A DNA stretch of 64,000 nt, taken from NCBI GenBank assembly GCA_963728355.1, contig CAVSJQ010000022.1, forward strand, positions 620,001-684,000, in the 5' to 3' direction. Source of the stretch: Sva-07 sp963728355. GTDB lineage: Bacteria; Actinomycetota; Acidimicrobiia; Acidimicrobiales; Ilumatobacteraceae. The notes under the pieces were generated by a model, which saw only the letters and a list, made by a program, of their open reading frames with translations, had not been told where the DNA came from and did no database searches. Made by a program: the position numbers and the translations under genes. Shown here in pieces: positions 55,839 to 64,000 of the stretch; positions within the stretch are counted from its first letter, which is position 1, and each line of letters begins with the position of its first letter.

Positions 55839-56977
55839 CGGCGATACCTCTCTGCGTCGGCGGACTTCAGTTCGATTCCCAGGCCCGGCACGGCGAGGTC
55901 GGGGCGCAGGGCACCGTCGACCGGTTGCAGGACCCCGTCGAAGAGGAGGTCTTCCACGCGCACGTGATCCGCGAAGTATTCGAGGTGGCGAAGGTGCCAG
56001 GCCCCCGAACATGCGAAGGCGCTCACGTGCGGCGCAGTGTGCGACGACACGTCGAGACAGTGGGCATCGGCGAGCGCGGCCACACGGAGGAACGACGTGA
56101 ACCCGCCGCACCTGGTCACGTCGACCTGCAGGCAGTCGACCGCGTGGGCGTCGAGCATCGTGCGGAAGTACGGAAGGTCGTAGCCGTACTCCCCCGCCGT
56201 GACGTCCATTCCGGCCGGGCAGTGCTCGCGGACGTCGCGCAGTCCCACCAGATCGTCCGAGGACACCGGCTCTTCGAACCAGGTCACCCCCTCGCTCGCG
56301 AACTCGTCGGCGAGCGCGAGCGCCTGGGATCGGGTGTAGGCGCCGTTGGCGTCGACGTACAACTCGGCGTCGGGTCCGATCGCGCTGCGGGCCACGTGGA
56401 CGCGGCGAGGGTCGTCGGCCGGATCTCGGCCGACCTTCATCTTGACCCGACCGATGCCGTCGTCGACCCAGCCGGCGAGCTGGTCCGCGAGGTCCTGGTC
56501 GTCGAAGCTCGTGAAGCCTCCACTGCCGTAGATCGGCACCTCGCCGTGCACCCGGCCCACGAGTGCGGCGACCGACACGCCCAGCAGCCGCGCCTCGAGA
56601 TCCCACAGTGCGATGTCGACCGCCGAGATCGCGCACGAGGCGATGCCCGGTCGCCCCTGGTTGCGGATCGCGTGGACCATCGCGCTCCAGACCCGGCCCC
56701 GGTCTGTCGGGTGGGCACCGAGAACGACGGCGCGAAGGGTGTCGCGAACGACCGACGCCGCTGCGGGCGGTGCGTACGTGTAGCCGAGGCCGGTCATTCC
56801 GCCGCAGCCGATCGTCACGACGACGCATGTGGTCGAGTCCCACTGCAGGGTGCCGTCCGACTCGGGTTGCTCGGTCGGCACCGTGTAGGCGGTGCACTCG
56901 ACGTGGTCGATCACCTGCATCGAGTTCGGGCTACCACTCACCGTCTCGCCCGAAACCGCCCACCGGGGGGCGGTCAC
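55835..56977 (-). CDS. Enolase-superfamily enzyme (mandelate racemase/muconate lactonizing type)
   Basis: 380 residues from GTG 56977, which overlaps the SDR stop as GTGA; ATG 56920 is an alternative. The barrel shows the acid/base pair R-V-K-M-K-V-G, metal ligands Y-V-D-A-N-G-A-Y, F-E-E-P-V and A-G-E-Y-G, and a late catalytic His in S-S-H-T-A-P-H. The last motif points to the mandelate racemase-like subgroup, often sugar-acid dehydratases. The substrate is not predictable. Its position between a 2-hydroxyacid dehydrogenase and an SDR suggests a catabolic pathway for a hydroxy or sugar acid. Confidence 0.88.
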   Translation of the reverse strand: MTAPRWAVSGETVSGSPNSMQVIDHVECTAYTVPTEQPESDGTLQWDSTTCVVVTIGCGGMTGLGYTYAPPAAASVVRDTLRAVVLGAHPTDRGRVWSAMVHAIRNQGRPGIASCAISAVDIALWDLEARLLGVSVAALVGRVHGEVPIYGSGGFTSFDDQDLADQLAGWVDDGIGRVKMKVGRDPADDPRRVHVARSAIGPDAELYVDANGAYTRSQALALADEFASEGVTWFEEPVSSDDLVGLRDVREHCPAGMDVTAGEYGYDLPYFRTMLDAHAVDCLQVDVTRCGGFTSFLRVAALADAHCLDVSSHTAPHVSAFACSGAWHLRHLEYFADHVRVEDLLFDGVLQPVDGALRPDLAVPGLGIELKSADAERYRR

Positions 56978-57978
56978 CGGCGGGTGCGCTGGCGGGCGAC
57001 CTCGGCGATGCGGGCGGCGCCGGCGCGCACGGCGCTGGCCACGGTGGAGGGCAGCATCGAGATGAAGTTCCAGGTGAGCATCCCGCCGACCTGGTCGTCG
57101 AAGATGCCACGGGACCCGTGGTCGCGATCGTCGTCGACGGGATGTTCGAGATCGTCCGGGCGGTCGGCATCGATCGGGATGTCGGTCAGCTGGCTGTCGA
57201 TGCCGGTGCTGCCCATGTAGTGGTCACCGACGCCCGGCATCACCTGGTTGAGCTTGACCAGCATCCAGTTCCACACGCCATAGATCTTCTGACGGCGGCC
57301 ACCGCCCTCGATCACCTTCATCACCGCTTCGGCGCACCGTTCCGGCTGGTAGATCGGCGGGACGGGCATGGGGTGGGTGTCGGTCCTGGCTCGACACCAG
57401 CCGAACTGCGGTGTGTTCATCGCCGGCATGTGGACCTGCGACACACGAATGTCGCTGCCCTCGGCGATCAGCTCGCAACGCAGCGACTCCATGAACCCGC
57501 GCACCGCGAACTTCGATCCGCAGTAGGCGCTCTGCATCGGGATGCCGCGATAGGCGAGCGCCGAGCCGATCGACACGATCGTGCCGGCGTTGCGCGGGCG
57601 CATGCGTGCGAGCGCCGCCATCGCGCCGTGCACCTGACCGAAGTAGGTCACCTCGGTCGCTCGACGGAGCTCCTCCGGACGCGTGTCCGCGATCGTGGCG
57701 AACACCGTGGTCATCGCGTTGTTGATCCACACGTCGATCGGCCCCAACTGGTCGGTGACCTGCCGGGCGGCCGAGTCGACCTGGTCCCAGTCCGCAACGT
57801 CGGTGGTGACGGCGAGCGCCCGGCATCCGCGAGAGCGCACATCGTCCGCAGCCGCGTCGAGCCCAGCGCTGCCCCGCGCCAGCAGGCCGACGTCGTAGCC
57901 CCGATCGGCGAGTTCGCGCACCAGGGCGCGGCCGAGGCCGCCCGATGCTCCGGTCACCACCGCCACGCGGCTGGTCAT
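56974..57978 (-). CDS. Short-chain dehydrogenase/reductase with C-terminal extension
   Basis: 334 residues, longer than a standard SDR of about 250. The core has V-T-G-A-S-G-G-L-G-R, N-N-A-M-T, S-I-G-S-A and the catalytic Y-C-G-S-K. After residue 250 there is an unusual acidic stretch (D-I-P-I-D-A-D-R-P-D-D-L) and a C-terminal amphipathic helix A-S-A-V-R-A-G-A-A-R. The enzyme is NAD(P)-dependent and its substrate is unknown. First of three coupled genes. Confidence 0.9.
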   Translation of the reverse strand: MTSRVAVVTGASGGLGRALVRELADRGYDVGLLARGSAGLDAAADDVRSRGCRALAVTTDVADWDQVDSAARQVTDQLGPIDVWINNAMTTVFATIADTRPEELRRATEVTYFGQVHGAMAALARMRPRNAGTIVSIGSALAYRGIPMQSAYCGSKFAVRGFMESLRCELIAEGSDIRVSQVHMPAMNTPQFGWCRARTDTHPMPVPPIYQPERCAEAVMKVIEGGGRRQKIYGVWNWMLVKLNQVMPGVGDHYMGSTGIDSQLTDIPIDADRPDDLEHPVDDDRDHGSRGIFDDQVGGMLTWNFISMLPSTVASAVRAGAARIAEVARQRTRR

Positions 57979-58119
57979 GACGCTTCCGACGGGGAGTTCG
58001 ACATGTTCGTCGGACTACCACCACCACCCGCCTCCGAAACGACCGCCACGCTCGATGCGGTCACACGCTCGATGCGACGGCGAGGACTGGATGGCCGGTG
58101 CGGGGGGTACGGCCCCGGC

Positions 58120-58284
58120 ATGAGTCTGCTGTGGATCATTCTGATCGTCGTCGCCCTCTTGGCACTGGGGGTGCTCGGCGCCGTCGTCAAGGGCTTGCTG
58201 TGGTTGACGGCGATCGCCGCGATCATCTTCGTGGTCGGGGCGATCTTCGGCTACTTCCGGTTCAAGGACTCCTCCAGAGCCTGA
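58120..58284 (+). CDS. Small hydrophobic membrane protein
   Basis: 54 residues from ATG 58120, preceded by a GGGGGG-rich stretch. Two hydrophobic helices (about 4-22 and 27-46) are separated by V-V-K-G-L, and a basic C-terminus follows. Tiny two-helix proteins of this kind are widespread in actinobacteria and unassigned. Its last 34 bases overlap the end of the ctaG-like gene on the opposite strand. It might be a chance frame, but the hydrophobic pattern and length are convincing enough to list. Confidence 0.55.
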   Translation: MSLLWIILIVVALLALGVLGAVVKGLLWLTAIAAIIFVVGAIFGYFRFKDSSRA

Positions 58285-59063
58285 CCGGCGCGCGCCGCTT
58301 CGGACCGTTCCGCGACACGCTGCTCGGCCGCCGCCCACCGCCACACCGACACGATCAACAACGGCAACGTGATCGCCATCCCACCGACCCACATCAGCGA
58401 TGCCGCCGCACGCTGGTCGTCGAGCGCTGCGCTCGCACCCAGCTCGCGCGCATAGGTCGGCACGAGCGGCGTGGTCGCCGACAGCAGCACGACACCGAGC
58501 AGCGCGCTGCCGGCGATGACGCCGAAGACTGCCCCGACCCGCCCGGTCGAGCCGGCCCGGCCCCCGGCGGTGGCCACCGCCCACAGGGCGCACGCGGTGA
58601 CGACGTACGCCACGTGCTCGAGATCGTGCACCAGTTGGTTCGTCAGTGCAGCGTCGTAGATACCGGTCAGGTGCGTCACGTACAGGGCGGCCAGGAACCC
58701 AGCCGGCGCGAGCAACGGGCCGGTCCGGCGCCACCACGACGCGACGCGACGCTGCAGCGGCGAGTGCAACCGACCGCTGGCCGCCGAGATCGTCACCAGC
58801 GGCCGGGCCAGGACCAGCAGGGGCGCCGCGACGACGATGATCAGCAGGTGCTGCACCATGTGACCGGTGAACGATGACGCCGCCCACCGTTCGACCGTCG
58901 GCGCCGTCGCCACGGCGAGCGTCGCCAGCGCGCCCGCCCAGGACCACAGCCTGATCGTCGAGCGGCGTCGCATGCGAAGCCAGGCGGCTCCGTATGCCAC
59001 CAACGCGGCACTACAGCCCACGACGAACGCCGCGTGAGCGACCGGGTCCGTGTGGGCGAGCAT
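58251..59063 (-). CDS. ctaG: Cytochrome c oxidase assembly factor (CtaG/caa3-type)
   Basis: 270 residues from ATG 59063, sharing bases with the CtaF stop. Seven helices show H-M-V-Q-H-L-L-I-I-V and a late D-L-E-H-V-A-Y, the conserved histidines of the caa3-type CtaG domain proposed to handle copper for the CuB or CuA site. An N-terminal M-L-A-H-T-D-P lies outside the first helix. It is last in the respiratory operon, consistent with assembly of the adjacent oxidase. Confidence 0.85.
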   Translation of the reverse strand: MLAHTDPVAHAAFVVGCSAALVAYGAAWLRMRRRSTIRLWSWAGALATLAVATAPTVERWAASSFTGHMVQHLLIIVVAAPLLVLARPLVTISAASGRLHSPLQRRVASWWRRTGPLLAPAGFLAALYVTHLTGIYDAALTNQLVHDLEHVAYVVTACALWAVATAGGRAGSTGRVGAVFGVIAGSALLGVVLLSATTPLVPTYARELGASAALDDQRAAASLMWVGGMAITLPLLIVSVWRWAAAEQRVAERSEAARAGQALEESLNRK

Positions 59064-59443
59064 CAGGTGTCCAGATCTCGCACGAGCAGCATCACCTGCG
59101 ATGCGACGATGGCCAGACCCACCATGCTCAACCACGACCCCAGCGGAATCCCCAGCAGTAGCGCCGTCGCTCCGACGGCGAGCGCGACCGGCCGCAGGCT
59201 CTCGGTCGGATACACACCCACGATGCCGGTGGCGTCACTCGCATCGGTCTCGGCGTGGTCCTCCACGCGATCGCCGTGACGGCGACCCCAGTCCCACGAC
59301 CAGCCGGCGACCAGACCACCGAGCCCGGTGGCCGAGAGCAGCACCGACACACCGACCGGATCGTCGCTGACGAAGAGGTAGATCACCCCGATCACCAGGA
59401 AGTACACGGTGACCCCGGACCACAGCAGCGTCTCGAGCCTCAT
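59063..59443 (-). CDS. ctaF: Cytochrome c oxidase subunit IV (actinobacterial CtaF)
   Basis: 126 residues with four helices in two pairs separated by a hydrophilic, acidic loop (residues 50-80). The start is M-R-L-E-T-L-L-W-S-G-V, and F-L-V-I-G-V-I-Y-L-F and the V-S-V-L-L-S-A-T-G stretch match the actinobacterial subunit IV family. It stabilises the aa3 oxidase. ATG 59443 overlaps the ctaD stop as ATGA. Confidence 0.88.
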   Translation of the reverse strand: MRLETLLWSGVTVYFLVIGVIYLFVSDDPVGVSVLLSATGLGGLVAGWSWDWGRRHGDRVEDHAETDASDATGIVGVYPTESLRPVALAVGATALLLGIPLGSWLSMVGLAIVASQVMLLVRDLDT

Positions 59444-61323
59444 GGCGCACCTGTTCCGCTTCCGTTGTCACGACCGCCGTCGAGACCGCGATCCGGCGGC
59501 GTGCCGTCGTGATCGGGAATCAACGGGCGCTCCTCGCCGGTGGGTTCGTCGTCGGGGTCACGCGACCACTGGTGCAGTGGCAGCCAGTGGTCGTCGTGGT
59601 GTTGTCGTGCGACCCAGGCGTCGATCTCGCCGGAGGCCCCGATGTCGTCGTAGTTGATCCAGCGCAGATCGAACACCGGACGCTCGGAACGGATCGGCGG
59701 CAGCCAGGTGAAGTTGTGCTCAGGGGGTGGCGAGGTCGTCGCCCACTCGAGCGAGTTGGCGTGCCACGGATCGGCGCCGACGGTGCGCGGCCCGCGCAGG
59801 CCCTTCACGATGGCGATCAGGAACGGCACCATCGACGCGCCCAGCACGACGAATCCGATCGTCGAGACCATGTTCCAGAACTCGAAGGAATCGATCGGCT
59901 CGTAGTCGGCGACGCGGCGTGGCATGCCCTCGCGTCCGAGGATGTGCATCCCGAAGAACGTCATGTTGAAGCCCACCATCAGCAGCCAGAAGTGCAGGGT
60001 GCCGAGCCGCTCCGACAGCATGCGCCCGGTGACCTTGGGCCACCAGAAGTAGAGCGCGGCGAACATGGCGAACACGACCGTGCCACCCATCACGTAGTGG
60101 AAGTGTCCGACGACGAAGTACGAATCCGACAGGTGGAAGTCGAGCGTCGGCGAGGCCAGCATGACGCCGGTGATGCCGCCGCCGACGAAGGTGACGAGGA
60201 ACCCGAGGGCGAACTTCATCGGCGCTTCGAAGGTGAGCGAGCCCTGCCACATCGTGCCGATCCAGTTGAAGACCTTCACGCCGGTCGGCACGGCGATCAG
60301 GAACGAGGTCAGCGCGAAGAAGGGCAACACGACGGAGCCGGTGACGAACATGTGGTGTGCCCACACCGACGTGGACAGCGCGCCGATCGCCAGCGTGGCG
60401 AGCACGAGGCCCTTGTACCCGAAGACGGGTCGCCGCGAGAACACGGGGAAGATCTCGGTGACCACCCCGAAGAACGGCAAGGCGACGATGTAGACCTCCG
60501 GATGGCCGAAGAACCAGAACAGGTGCTGCCACAGGATCGGCGAACCACCCCCGAGCGGTTCGAAGAAGTTGGTCCCGAACTGCCGGTCGGCCTCCAGCAT
60601 CAGCAGGGCGCCGGAGAGCACCGGGAACGCCAGCAACACCATGAACGCCGTGATGAAGATGTTCCACGTGAGGATCGGCATGCGGAACAGGGTCATGCCG
60701 GGTGTGCGCATCATCGTCACGGTCGTGATCACGTTGACGGCCGTCAGCGTGCCCGAGGTGCCGGTGAGGATGATCGAGATGATCCACAGGTCGGCGCCGA
60801 GTCCCGGCGAGCCCGACATCCCCGACAGCGGCGGATACGCGAACCATCCGAACGCCGCCGCTCCCCCGTCGGTGACGAATCCGACGATCATCACGGCGCC
60901 GCCGATCGCATAGAGCCAGTAGGAGAAGGCGTTCAACCGGGGAAAGGCGAGGTCGGGGGCGCCGATCTGCAGGGGGACGAGGTAGTTCGCGAGGCCGAAA
61001 CCGAACGGCACGGCGAACAGGTACACCATCACGCTGCCGTGGATGGTGAAGACCCCGTTGTAGGTCTGTTCGCTGACGATCTGGATCCCCGGTCGTGCCA
61101 GCTCAGCACGGATGATCCCGGCCAGCAGGCCGCCGATGGCGAGGAACACCATCGACGTGATGATGTACAAGATGCCGAGCGCCTTGTGATCGACGGTCGT
61201 CAGCCAGCCGGTCACCGAGCGCGGAAGATGGCCGCGTTGGCGCTCGTCGACGAACTCGTCGATCGAGACGAGACGTTGCTCGTCCCGGTCACCGAGACTG
61301 CGGAGCGGATCGACAGCGGTCAC
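59440..61323 (-). CDS. ctaD: Cytochrome aa3 oxidase subunit I
   Basis: 627 residues from GTG 61323, overlapping the ctaC stop. All catalytic features are present: the heme a ligand in F-T-I-H-G-S, the CuB/Tyr-Glu block W-F-F-G-H-P-E-V-Y-I, the CuB pair W-A-H-H-M, the K-channel region S-F-L-I-A-V-P-T-G and the heme pair H-F-H-Y-V-M-G-G. The Glu in G-H-P-E-V marks an A1-type enzyme. A hydrophilic C-terminal tail of about 70 residues extends past the last helix. It is the catalytic subunit reducing O2 to water while pumping protons. Confidence 0.96.
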   Translation of the reverse strand: MTAVDPLRSLGDRDEQRLVSIDEFVDERQRGHLPRSVTGWLTTVDHKALGILYIITSMVFLAIGGLLAGIIRAELARPGIQIVSEQTYNGVFTIHGSVMVYLFAVPFGFGLANYLVPLQIGAPDLAFPRLNAFSYWLYAIGGAVMIVGFVTDGGAAAFGWFAYPPLSGMSGSPGLGADLWIISIILTGTSGTLTAVNVITTVTMMRTPGMTLFRMPILTWNIFITAFMVLLAFPVLSGALLMLEADRQFGTNFFEPLGGGSPILWQHLFWFFGHPEVYIVALPFFGVVTEIFPVFSRRPVFGYKGLVLATLAIGALSTSVWAHHMFVTGSVVLPFFALTSFLIAVPTGVKVFNWIGTMWQGSLTFEAPMKFALGFLVTFVGGGITGVMLASPTLDFHLSDSYFVVGHFHYVMGGTVVFAMFAALYFWWPKVTGRMLSERLGTLHFWLLMVGFNMTFFGMHILGREGMPRRVADYEPIDSFEFWNMVSTIGFVVLGASMVPFLIAIVKGLRGPRTVGADPWHANSLEWATTSPPPEHNFTWLPPIRSERPVFDLRWINYDDIGASGEIDAWVARQHHDDHWLPLHQWSRDPDDEPTGEERPLIPDHDGTPPDRGLDGGRDNGSGTGAP

Positions 61324-62006
61324 GAGACCGTCCCTCCCGCGGCTCGCTGATCGGCGAGCCACTGCTCGAAGTCCTGTGGAGACAGCACCAGCAGGTCGAA
61401 CTGCATACGGGCGTGGTCGAGCCCGCAGAACTCGGCGCACACCCCGGCGTTCGGGAACTCGCCGACGGTGTCGCCGATGTCGACGCTGAAGCTGCTGGGA
61501 TCACCCGGGATCATGTCGCGCTTGAACCGGAACGGGGTCAGCCAGAACGAGTGGATGACGTCGACGGCCTCAAGATCGAAGCGGACCGTCGACGAGGCGG
61601 GAAGCACCAGCACGGGGTCTTCGTCGTCGCTGCGATCCACGATCGTGACCCCGTCGTCGGGATACTCGAACTGCCACGACCACTGGTAGGCGACGACGTG
61701 CACGACGAGGTCCGGGTCGGCGTCGGTGTCGTCGATCGCCCGTACGGTCACGAACGTGACGGCGAACAGTCCGCACACCACGAGGAAGGGGATCAGCGTG
61801 TAGGCGATCTCCATCGGGATGTTGTAGTGCTTCTGCCGCGGCAGCCGGTTGTCCCGCCGGCGGTAGCGGACCGTGACCCAGAGCACGAGGGCGACGACCA
61901 GCGCGAGCACGCCGAATCCGATCCAGAGAAACAGCGCCCACACGTCGTCGATCGACTCGGCCTCGCTCGTGATCGGCGGCGCGAGCTGTGCGATCAGCGC
62001 CCTCAT
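61320..62006 (-). CDS. ctaC: Cytochrome aa3 oxidase subunit II
   Basis: 228 residues from ATG 62006, overlapping the qcrB stop as ATGA. Two N-terminal helices (about 23-45 and 68-92) anchor a cupredoxin domain with A-Y-Q-W-S-W-Q-F-E-Y and the CuA site C-A-E-F-C-G-L-D-H-A-R-M. No fused cytochrome c domain is present, as expected where electrons come from a cytochrome cc subunit of the bc1 complex. No lipobox is visible. Confidence 0.95.
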   Translation of the reverse strand: MRALIAQLAPPITSEAESIDDVWALFLWIGFGVLALVVALVLWVTVRYRRRDNRLPRQKHYNIPMEIAYTLIPFLVVCGLFAVTFVTVRAIDDTDADPDLVVHVVAYQWSWQFEYPDDGVTIVDRSDDEDPVLVLPASSTVRFDLEAVDVIHSFWLTPFRFKRDMIPGDPSSFSVDIGDTVGEFPNAGVCAEFCGLDHARMQFDLLVLSPQDFEQWLADQRAAGGTVS

Positions 62007-63469
62007 CGCCGGGCTCCTCGCACGCCTTCGGGTTCGGTGATCTCGTCGAAATGGCCGGGAGCAGCACCTCGTGAATCCATCCAGTCCTCCGCATCTTCGG
62101 GTTCGCCGTACCCACCGACGGCCGAGCGTTCGACCGGGACGCGCCGTTCGGTACGGTCCGGAGCGGGCCGTTCCTGCAGCGCGAGACAGGAGCGTCGGGT
62201 GACGACGAAGGCGATCGGCGGAGCGACGAGGACCAGGATCTGCAGGAAGGTGTTCACCCGGCCGACGCCGATGTTGAGCGTGCCGGCCACCACGTCCTGT
62301 GCCCCGGCGATGAACAGCACCGTCACCGCAGTGATCGAGGCGACACCGATGGCCGTGCGGTTGGCCGCGTCGCGTGGCCGGTCGAGCAGGTGGTGGTCGC
62401 CGTGGTCGCCGGTCCAGCGTCGTTCGAGCCACGGCACGAGGAACAGCCCGCCGAAGATCAGCCCCGGCACGAGCACCCCCGAGAACACCAGGTTGTTGAT
62501 CATGTAGTCGCCGATCCGGACCTCCCACGGTGGGAACAGGCGCAGCGAGCCCTCGAGGAAGCCGATGTACCAGTCGGGTTGCGCATACGACGTGGCCTGC
62601 GCCGCGTCGTACGGGCCGTAGAGCCAGATCGCGTTGATGTCGAACAGCGCGCCCATCGCCGCGATGACGCCGGCGACCAGGAAGAACAGCCCGATGGACT
62701 TCATGGCGAACGCCGGCCACACACGCTCGCCGACGACGTTGTTCTCGGTGCGCCCCGGGCCGCGGAACTGCGTGTGCTTCTGATGCCACACGAGCGCCAG
62801 GTGGAGGCTCAACACGGCAATGATCAGCCCGGGGATCAGCAGGATGTGCACCGGATAGAGGCGCCCGATGATGTCGGTGCCCGGCCATTCGCCGCCGAAG
62901 ATCAGGTAGGCGAGGCGCTCACCGACGAACGGCAGGGCGAGGATGATGGCGTTTGTGATCCGCAATCCCGTACCCGACAGCAGGTCGTCGGGCAGCGAGT
63001 AGCCGGTGAAGCCGGCGGCAAGGGCGAGGAGCAGCAGCACCAGCCCGACGTACCAGTTGATGTCGCGCGGCCGCCGGAAGGCCCCGGTGAAGTACACCCT
63101 CGCCAGGTGCAGCGCGATCGCACCGACGAAGACCAACGCCGCCCAGTGGTGCATCTGACGGATCAACAGCCCGCCCTTGGTCTCGAACGAGATGCGCATG
63201 ACCGAGTCGAACGCCGCCGAGACCTGCTGGCCCTGCAACTCCCGGTACGAACCGTCGTAGATCAACTCCTGCTGGGACCCCTCGAAGAAGAACGTGAGGT
63301 AGGTCCCGGTGAGCACCAGGAGCACGAAGCTGTAGAGGGCCAACTCGCCCCACAGGAACGAGAAGTGACTCGGGAACACCTTGCGCAGCGTCGACGACAG
63401 CCAGGATCCGGTGCCCGTGCGCGACGTGATCGAGTCGACCGAGCGCTCGACGAGCCCGCGGGTGCTCAT
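62003..63469 (-). CDS. qcrB: Ubiquinol/menaquinol-cytochrome c reductase cytochrome b subunit
   Basis: 488 residues from ATG 63469. Heme b ligands are seen in R-Q-M-H-H-W-A-A and the matching I-A-L-H-L-A-R, with the second pair P-V-H-I-L-L and L-S-L-H-L-A-L-V-W. The quinol-site motif is P-D-W-Y-I-G (PEWY in mitochondria). The C-terminal extension of about 60 hydrophilic residues is typical of actinobacterial QcrB. It is part of the bc1 complex and, with aa3, probably forms a supercomplex. ATGA overlap with qcrA. Confidence 0.95.
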   Translation of the reverse strand: MSTRGLVERSVDSITSRTGTGSWLSSTLRKVFPSHFSFLWGELALYSFVLLVLTGTYLTFFFEGSQQELIYDGSYRELQGQQVSAAFDSVMRISFETKGGLLIRQMHHWAALVFVGAIALHLARVYFTGAFRRPRDINWYVGLVLLLLALAAGFTGYSLPDDLLSGTGLRITNAIILALPFVGERLAYLIFGGEWPGTDIIGRLYPVHILLIPGLIIAVLSLHLALVWHQKHTQFRGPGRTENNVVGERVWPAFAMKSIGLFFLVAGVIAAMGALFDINAIWLYGPYDAAQATSYAQPDWYIGFLEGSLRLFPPWEVRIGDYMINNLVFSGVLVPGLIFGGLFLVPWLERRWTGDHGDHHLLDRPRDAANRTAIGVASITAVTVLFIAGAQDVVAGTLNIGVGRVNTFLQILVLVAPPIAFVVTRRSCLALQERPAPDRTERRVPVERSAVGGYGEPEDAEDWMDSRGAAPGHFDEITEPEGVRGARR

Positions 63470-64000
63470 GCTTCGTCCCACGCGAGCGGCCCGACGGGGC
63501 GGTCGAATCCGGCGAGCGCGACGAGGTAGCCCTCGGCGTCGACGCCGATCGGCAGCTGCGGCAGTGACCTGGTCGCCGGGCCGCCCACCGGCCGGGCAGC
63601 GTCGACCGGGTCGAACACGGATTGATGGCACGGGCAGACCAGTTCGCGGATCACCTGCGGCGGTCGCGAGTCGACGCCGAACAGTCCCACCGAGCAGCCG
63701 GCGTGCGTACAGATCTTCGAGTAAGCGACCCATCCGGACACCGATCCACCCTCGACCGTTCGCTCGGTGAGGGTCTCGGGCGGCAGTCGCAACAGCACGA
63801 CCTGTGAGTCGTCTGCGCCGATCGCCCCTTCGGGGAAGACCGTGGCGAGTTGGTCGAATGCGGCGGGGGTCGCCTCGATCGGCAGCCCGTCCGACGTGAC
63901 GAGCCGCCTGCCGGGGGCCCATGCGGTGCGGCCCCGTTCGCCTCGCGGTTTCGGTCCGAGCGAGCCGATGGGGCCGATGAAGCCGACCGCCAGGCTGGCG
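63466..64000 (-). CDS. qcrA: Rieske iron-sulfur subunit, C-terminal part (5' end outside window)
   Basis: The frame is open to the window edge, so only about 178 C-terminal residues are seen. The two Rieske cluster motifs are intact, C-T-H-A-G-C and C-P-C-H-Q-S, with the Pro-loop region G-G-P-A-T-R. The upstream part (L-G-P-K-P-R...) looks like the linker after the last of the extra N-terminal helices found in actinobacterial QcrA. The subunit transfers electrons from quinol to the cytochrome c subunit, whose gene (qcrC) is expected just outside. Confidence 0.93.
   Translation of the reverse strand, partial: ASLAVGFIGPIGSLGPKPRGERGRTAWAPGRRLVTSDGLPIEATPAAFDQLATVFPEGAIGADDSQVVLLRLPPETLTERTVEGGSVSGWVAYSKICTHAGCSVGLFGVDSRPPQVIRELVCPCHQSVFDPVDAARPVGGPATRSLPQLPIGVDAEGYLVALAGFDRPVGPLAWDEA

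Overview
The window is high-GC DNA with about 60 tightly packed genes. It most likely comes from a free-living, aerobic, non-sporulating actinobacterium, and Acidimicrobiia (Ilumatobacter-like) is my best guess. The reasons are two F420-type luciferase-like oxidoreductases, actinobacterial families (DUF4282, PAC2, SPW-repeat proteins, PaaX-like regulator), an actinobacterial LeuRS with a KMGKS signature, a qcrA-qcrB/ctaC-ctaD-ctaF cluster of the bc1-aa3 type, and the comEA/comEC/holA/rpsT/lepA neighbourhood. This assignment is inference; no marker rRNA is present. I saw no rRNA, tRNA, CRISPR array, insertion sequence or prophage gene.

Layout. 1-3.6 kb: the end of a flavodoxin-like gene, an HTTM membrane protein with a small anchored partner, an MFS exporter and a lipoprotein. 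3.6-11 kb: housekeeping block lepA, rpsT (with a good intrinsic terminator), an FAD oxidoreductase, holA, comEC, a divergent membrane protein and comEA. 11-17 kb: fatty acid desaturase, PaaX-like regulator, thioredoxin with a TPR-like tail, a phosphotransferase/PAC2 pair, a frameshifted DUF4282 gene and an LLM oxidoreductase. 17.2-20 kb: a zinc/manganese-type ABC importer. 20.1-28.5 kb: one continuous eight-gene plus-strand run (two Gfo/Idh/MocA oxidoreductases, an alpha/beta hydrolase, a cyanophycinase-like protein fused to a CysRS-like tail, and a four-gene glycine-betaine-type ABC importer). 28.5-33.5 kb: histone deacetylase-like protein, TetR regulator, second LLM oxidoreductase, fatty-acyl-AMP ligase and a zinc-ribbon protein. 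33.6-37.8 kb: a second, differently ordered betaine-type importer. 38.4-41.3 kb: leuS. 41.5-47.3 kb: a kinase-like protein, then an SPW/VKOR-like cluster with an epimerase and a CaCA-type exchanger. 47.4-58 kb: PhoD-like phosphatase, GH15 hydrolase, a ThDP enzyme, then a three-gene operon of FAD/Fe-S 2-hydroxyacid dehydrogenase, enolase-superfamily enzyme and SDR. 58-64 kb: the terminal respiratory chain genes ctaG-like, ctaF, ctaD, ctaC, qcrB and qcrA (the last cut by the window end).

Genes in operons are joined almost everywhere by ATGA, GTGA or TGATG start/stop overlaps (about 20 junctions), which suggests translational coupling. Several first genes have a TAnnnT hexamer only 7-11 bases before the start codon, as expected for leaderless or nearly leaderless mRNAs. 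Two families of short palindromic repeats sit at gene ends, and one core copy lies inside a coding linker. The most unusual content is the SPW-VKOR-SPW fusion beside its split paralogues, the cyanophycinase/CysRS-tail fusion upstream of an osmolyte importer, and the repeat families.
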